Shown here piece by piece: positions 60,133 through 64,000 of a stretch of 64,000 nucleotides of DNA. The position numbers were made by a program, and so were the translations under genes. This stretch comes from Allobranchiibius sp. CTAmp26 (GTDB lineage Bacteria; Actinomycetota; Actinomycetes; Actinomycetales; Dermatophilaceae): NCBI RefSeq assembly GCF_017565405.1, contig NZ_JAGEKR010000010.1, positions 1 to 64,000 on the forward strand. Direction: 5' to 3'. Under the pieces are notes generated by a model. That model searched no databases. It saw only the letters and a program-made list of their open reading frames with translations, and had not been told where the DNA came from. Position 1 is the first letter of the stretch. Every line of letters starts with the position of its first letter.

Positions 60133-62376
60133 GTGCCAGACGCGGACGGGGGACCGATTCATCACGTCCGCAGGGCATCGGGCTTCGCGTCCGGTGTCGT
60201 CGCGCTCGCTGCGAGCTGGGCCGTCGCGGCGCGGTACGGCGTCTCCTCGACCGACATCGTGCGCTATCTCCTGGCCACGCTCTGGTCGGTCCTCCTGCCG
60301 GGCGCGCTGGTCCACCGGGCACTGCGGGGCCGATCGCGCGACCTGCTGAGCGAGGTCACCTGGGCGTTCGTCGTCGGCCTGGTCCTGCAACTGGCGGCAT
60401 GGGCGATCTTCGTGAGCCTCGGCATCGGCGGCTGGCTCGCGGCGTACCCGGTGGTCGTGCTCGCGGTCTTCGGCGCCGCTCCCTCGCTGCGGGTGCACCT
60501 GCGGCCAGGCCGGTACGACGGCCACACACCGACGCCGATCGCGTGGGGACTGACGGCGGCGTACGGGGCCTCGATCGGGCTGCTCGCGTACGGCACGTTC
60601 CGCGTCAGCCCGTTGCCGCCGAGCAGCCGCCTCTGGTACCAGGACCTCTACTGGCACGCCGCCATCAGCGCCGATGCCCGGCACTCGGTGCCGCCGGTCG
60701 TGCCGCAACTGGGCGACCAGACCCTCAAGTACCACTGGTTCTCCAACGCGCACATGGCCGCCGACTCACTGGTGTCCGGGGTCGACGTGCTGACGGTCAC
60801 CGCCCGGCTCTGGTACCTGCCGGTGTACGCGGCGCTCACCGCCACGACCTACCTGTTGGCCGCCCACCTGACCCGGCGCGCCTGGGCGGGGCTCCTCGCG
60901 GCCGTGCTCATCCTCGTGCCGCCGGGCTTCCTTCTCGTGCAGTGGCTGCCCGGGTTGGCGCAGGACTCCTACATCCCGCTGTCCCCCTCGCAGATGTTCT
61001 CCCTGCCGATCATCGCGCTCACCGTCTGGCTGCTGATCGACGTCAGTCGGGCGCGCGCGACTACAGGTAACTGGACGCTGTTCGTGCTGATGGCGATCGG
61101 GCTCTCCGGAGCGAAGTCGTCCTCACTGCCGACGGTGCTGGGGGGCGCCGGGCTGGCGCTGCTCCTCTCCCTCGTACGCCGCACCGGGCGGGTGGCGGCT
61201 GCCTGCGCCACCCTGGCGGTGGCCGTGGTGATCGCCGTCAGCTCCCGCTTCGTGGCAGGCGGCACCAGTGGCTCGAGCTTCCGCCCGGACGCGACGGTGC
61301 GCTCCCTCGCGGCCTTCCACGAGTTCGCCGCGCACTCGCACCTGCAGCACCGCGCCCTGGCGGTGCTGTTGCTCCTGTTGATCCTGCTGCAGGTCGGCTA
61401 CGGGCTGATCGGGCTCTTCCTCTTGCGCGCGCCGCACTCCGGCGACCCCGCCGTGTGGATCCTGCTCGGCGTCGAGATCTCCGCGCAGCTGGCGCTCTTC
61501 GTCATCGACCACCCGCAGGGGTCGCAGCTGTACTTCGTGCGCGGCACCGACCCGTTGTGGACCGTCTTCGGCGTCTGGGGATTCGCGGCCCTGGTGGCGC
61601 GTGCCCGACCCGCCGCCCGCTGGCGGATCGTCACGGCCGTGGTCGGCTTCGGAGTGCTCGGCACGGTGCTCGTCGAGGTGTGCCGGGCGCTGGGCGGACC
61701 GAGTCGCCCCACTGCCTCGGCCGTGCGGACCCTGGCCGTCGTGGTGCTCGTCGCGCTCGCGGTGCTGGCGATCACGTTGGTGCTGTGGATGATCCGCGGT
61801 CACTCGTCGTTGCGACGGGTGCTGCTGGCGGGAGTCGCGGGCGGTGTGCTGCTCGCGTCGGTGCTGCCGACGTTCCTCACCATGAGTCACTACGCGCAGT
61901 CCACCCGCGCCCGCAACCCGCCGTACGAGGGCCAACTCACCACGGCACAGGTGGCCGGCGCGCGGTGGCTGGCTGCGCATTCGCCGCAGGACGACCTCAT
62001 CGCCACGAACGTCTACTGCGTCGGCACCCGGACCGTGCCGCACTGCGACGACCGCGCGTACTGGGTGCAGGGCTTGACCGAGCGCAACAGCTACCTCGGC
62101 GGGTGGGCGTACGAGGACCAGAACCAGGCCGACGTGCTCCACGACCCGCATGCGGCGTACCGACGGAGCTTCTGGGACCCGGCACGCCTGCGACTCAACG
62201 CCGCCGCATTCAGCTCACCGACGCCCGCCGTGCTGGACGCGCTCCACCGCAAGGGGGTGCGCTACCTGTACGCCGACGCCGCAGCCAGCCGCGTCTCGCC
62301 GCGGCTGCGGACCCTGACCGACCTGGTGTGGAGCAGCGGCCAGGTGCAGGTCTATCGGTTGCGCACACCCGCCTGA
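60133..62376 (+). CDS. Polytopic membrane protein, GT-C glycosyltransferase-like
   Basis: 747 residues with at least twelve hydrophobic helices (about 12-580) and a C-terminal soluble part (about 595-747; NVYCVGTRTVPHCDDRAYWVQG). A long extracytoplasmic loop between early helices contains RLWYQDLYWHAAISADARHSVPP and YHWFSNAHM, resembling the acceptor-site loop of GT-C enzymes using polyprenyl-linked sugars. GTG 60133 is used; the open frame reaches 59893 antisense to the GNAT gene. No neighbour defines its pathway. Cell-surface glycan or protein glycosylation is a guess. Confidence 0.7.
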   Translation: MPDADGGPIHHVRRASGFASGVVALAASWAVAARYGVSSTDIVRYLLATLWSVLLPGALVHRALRGRSRDLLSEVTWAFVVGLVLQLAAWAIFVSLGIGGWLAAYPVVVLAVFGAAPSLRVHLRPGRYDGHTPTPIAWGLTAAYGASIGLLAYGTFRVSPLPPSSRLWYQDLYWHAAISADARHSVPPVVPQLGDQTLKYHWFSNAHMAADSLVSGVDVLTVTARLWYLPVYAALTATTYLLAAHLTRRAWAGLLAAVLILVPPGFLLVQWLPGLAQDSYIPLSPSQMFSLPIIALTVWLLIDVSRARATTGNWTLFVLMAIGLSGAKSSSLPTVLGGAGLALLLSLVRRTGRVAAACATLAVAVVIAVSSRFVAGGTSGSSFRPDATVRSLAAFHEFAAHSHLQHRALAVLLLLLILLQVGYGLIGLFLLRAPHSGDPAVWILLGVEISAQLALFVIDHPQGSQLYFVRGTDPLWTVFGVWGFAALVARARPAARWRIVTAVVGFGVLGTVLVEVCRALGGPSRPTASAVRTLAVVVLVALAVLAITLVLWMIRGHSSLRRVLLAGVAGGVLLASVLPTFLTMSHYAQSTRARNPPYEGQLTTAQVAGARWLAAHSPQDDLIATNVYCVGTRTVPHCDDRAYWVQGLTERNSYLGGWAYEDQNQADVLHDPHAAYRRSFWDPARLRLNAAAFSSPTPAVLDALHRKGVRYLYADAAASRVSPRLRTLTDLVWSSGQVQVYRLRTPA

Positions 62377-62388
62377 TCGAACGGTCGG

Positions 62389-63162
62389 TCAGGGCTGCCG
62401 CGTGCCGTGCACCTGCAGCGCGCGGCGCGCATAGACCCGAGGTGCGATACGCGGGATGACCACCCGCGGCACTGTCGGCGCCGCCTTCAACATGTCGCGC
62501 AACACCGCCGGATCGCCCTCGTAGGCGAACATTCCGAAGACCAGCGGCAGCGTCGACTTGGGCAGCCCCGCCGCCCCCGCCTCGCCGATCGCGGCCCACT
62601 CGGCCTCGGTGAGCACACCGGCGGCGAGCGGGAGGACCGTGCGCTCCTCCAACTCCAGGTGCTCCTTCAACAGGTCGTACAACGTGCGCAACCGGCCGGC
62701 CAGTTCGTCCCGGTGAGTCGATGCGGCATCCCTGCGCCAGGCGGCGCGAGCGGCGGCGACGTCCGCCAGTGCCGCGTCGAGGCGCACGTGCTGACCCTCC
62801 ACCTCGTCGATGAGGACGGTCGCCTGCGCGGGCACCCGTTCGCGCATCCGTGGCCAGAGCAACGCGTCCTCACCCTCGTGGTGGTGGTGCAGCATGTCGC
62901 AGAGCAGCCCGAGGTGCCGGTCGATGACCGCCGCGCGCTTGACCGCGCCCGGCTCGACCCGGGCGACCGCCTCCGGCAGCAGCCGGAACTCGCGCAGCAT
63001 GGCGGTGTGCACGACGATCATGTCGCGCACGTCGACCAGTGGCGCCTCGGCGCCCTCGGCGACCGGCTGCTCGGCGGCGGTCTCGTCGGATCGGCAGACC
63101 CAGGCGGCCCGCTCGGCGTTCCACCAGCATCGGGTGGTGTGGCTGTGGGTGTCGGTGTTCAT
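62389..63162 (-). CDS. Hemerythrin HHE-domain protein
   Basis: 257 residues. A four-helix HHE domain (about 45-190) with iron-ligand His/Glu in DMIVVHTAML, MLHHHHEGEDALLWP, EGQHVRLD and KEHLELEERTVLP. N-terminal 30 residues carry two Cys; the C-terminal 60 are of unknown fold. Such proteins bind oxygen, NO or iron. ATG 63162; divergent from the LuxR-type gene. Confidence 0.87.
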   Translation of the reverse strand: MNTDTHSHTTRCWWNAERAAWVCRSDETAAEQPVAEGAEAPLVDVRDMIVVHTAMLREFRLLPEAVARVEPGAVKRAAVIDRHLGLLCDMLHHHHEGEDALLWPRMRERVPAQATVLIDEVEGQHVRLDAALADVAAARAAWRRDAASTHRDELAGRLRTLYDLLKEHLELEERTVLPLAAGVLTEAEWAAIGEAGAAGLPKSTLPLVFGMFAYEGDPAVLRDMLKAAPTVPRVVIPRIAPRVYARRALQVHGTRQP

Positions 63163-63264
63163 GCATCCAGCATCGAGATCCGTTCTCGCCGGGACCATCC
63201 CAGAAATGTGGGGACTTTCGCGGCATCGCCTCCGCCTCATCGAGGGGTGGGCCACCATGGACGG

Positions 63265-64000
63265 GTGACCACGCCGCGGCACCGTTCGCTGGCGGACGAG
63301 CTGTCCGTCGGCGCCCGCGGCGATGCCGACCTGACCGCGCTGGCAGCGCGGGTGTGCGCCGCCGTACGTCGCCACGTGCCGTTCGAGTTCGGCTGTCTGG
63401 CGACCACGGACCCGGCGACCGGTCTGATCAGCTGGACCTACAAGACGCGTCCCTTGGAGATCGGTGACGAGGAGTTCGCCGCGGCTGAGTACGGCGGCCC
63501 GGACATCAATCAGTTCAGTGAGATCGCCACGCGACACGACCAGGTCGGGGTACTCTCCATCGACACCGCGGGCGCTCCGCGAGATTGCCGCCGTTTTCGC
63601 GAATTCCTCGCCCCGCGTTTTGGATTCACCGATGAGCTGCGCGTCACATTCCGCGCGCAGGGGCTCGTCTGGGGTGCCCTCGCGATCTACCGCGGGCCCG
63701 GTGAACCGCCGTTCAGCGCCGCCGAGGCACGCGTGGTGTCGGCCGTGCACGTCCAGATCGCCGACCTGATCCGAGATGCGGCGTTCGGTTCGCGGCGTCC
63801 CGGCTCGGACCCGGTGAGCGGACCGTCGGTGATCATCGTCGACCGCCAGGACCGGGTCGCGAGCATCACGGCTGCGGCGACCGCACGGATCGAGGACCTC
63901 GGCGGGTGGGACCACGGCTCGCTGCCCGCGACGGTGCTGGCCGCGACGGCAGCTGCCCGCAGCACACCCGAGCTGGCGATGACCCGGGCCGCCGGGTGCT
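63265..64000 (+). CDS. LuxR-family regulator with N-terminal GAF-like domain, cut by window edge
   Basis: An open frame of 245 codons runs off the right edge. The N-terminal part (about 25-170) matches the GAF-like sensor seen in actinobacterial LuxR-type regulators: HVPFEFGCLATTDPATGLI, then FREFLAPRFGFTDELRVTFRAQGLVWGALAIYRGPGEPPFSAAEA. A second sensor segment begins near 185. The DNA-binding domain should lie beyond 64000 and is not seen. GTG 63265 is chosen at the onset of similarity; no clear ribosome binding site. Divergent from the hemerythrin gene, which it may regulate. Confidence 0.75.
   Translation, partial: MTTPRHRSLADELSVGARGDADLTALAARVCAAVRRHVPFEFGCLATTDPATGLISWTYKTRPLEIGDEEFAAAEYGGPDINQFSEIATRHDQVGVLSIDTAGAPRDCRRFREFLAPRFGFTDELRVTFRAQGLVWGALAIYRGPGEPPFSAAEARVVSAVHVQIADLIRDAAFGSRRPGSDPVSGPSVIIVDRQDRVASITAAATARIEDLGGWDHGSLPATVLAATAAARSTPELAMTRAAGC

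Overview
The window is high-GC, densely packed bacterial DNA. It reads as a chromosome segment of an actinomycete, probably Micrococcales and possibly Dermacoccaceae-like; the family guess rests on gene content only. Supporting evidence: GTG starts are frequent, genes are coupled through ATGA/GTGA overlaps, a maleylpyruvate-isomerase/mycothiol-family enzyme is present, the E1/E2 genes are arranged as in actinobacterial Bkd clusters, and long antisense shadow ORFs occur as expected at high third-position GC. There is no transposase, phage gene, rRNA or CRISPR array.

0-5.3 kb is accessory-looking and less dense. It holds a YciI-like gene cut by the left edge, a haloacid-dehalogenase-type HAD gene and a divergent alpha/beta hydrolase with an aspartate nucleophile (each preceded by the same GGCAC-N2-GTGCC palindrome), an unknown protein ending in an RX4H HEPN-like motif, a small two-helix membrane protein with a frameshifted tandem copy, and a 38-codon membrane ORF.

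5.3-24 kb is mostly housekeeping. It contains cysK-cysE, a membrane Fe-S oxidoreductase (FadF/HdrD type), a three-gene cassette with a WXG100-like protein and a putative lipase, a TetR-controlled heterodimeric ABC exporter, a hydrolase and dcd, a NarL-type two-component system, a DUF4352-like protein, tRNA-Gly(CCC), a PEBP-like protein, and an operon of P1 peptidase, CutA-CYTH fusion and Fur regulator.

24-48 kb is catabolic and respiratory. It carries a FadE-type acyl-CoA dehydrogenase, lutABC for lactate, a thioredoxin-NHL protein, a DUF559-type endonuclease-like gene, an omega-amidase-like hydrolase with a CopD-CtaG fusion, a mycothiol-dependent isomerase-family protein, MarR plus a DHA2 exporter, a fused FAD/Fe-S D-lactate-dehydrogenase-like protein, branched-chain 2-oxoacid dehydrogenase E1alpha/E1beta/E2, an MFS protein, and hisC with a stress-like protein.

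48-64 kb is rich in envelope and secreted proteins. It has a GNAT-NUDIX fusion, a secreted Thr/Ser-rich protein ending exactly at LPVTG, an L,D-transpeptidase, two tandem paralogous lipoproteins, two sedolisin (S53) proteases, a 51-bp-period repeat array, DUF6328, MFS with a divergent ArsR, a GNAT enzyme, a polytopic GT-C-like membrane protein, a hemerythrin protein and a LuxR-type regulator cut by the right edge.

The most unusual layer is intergenic. Several families of long hairpins share either ends or apical loops while their arms differ: a 70-bp element at 9.4 and 46.5 kb, a pair around lutABC, and a pair around the DUF559 gene. Most sit where a terminator is expected. I found no convincing new multi-gene defence or mobile system. 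The best candidates for something undescribed are the WXG-like/lipase cassette, the hairpin families, the dehalogenase-type divergon and the RX4H protein.
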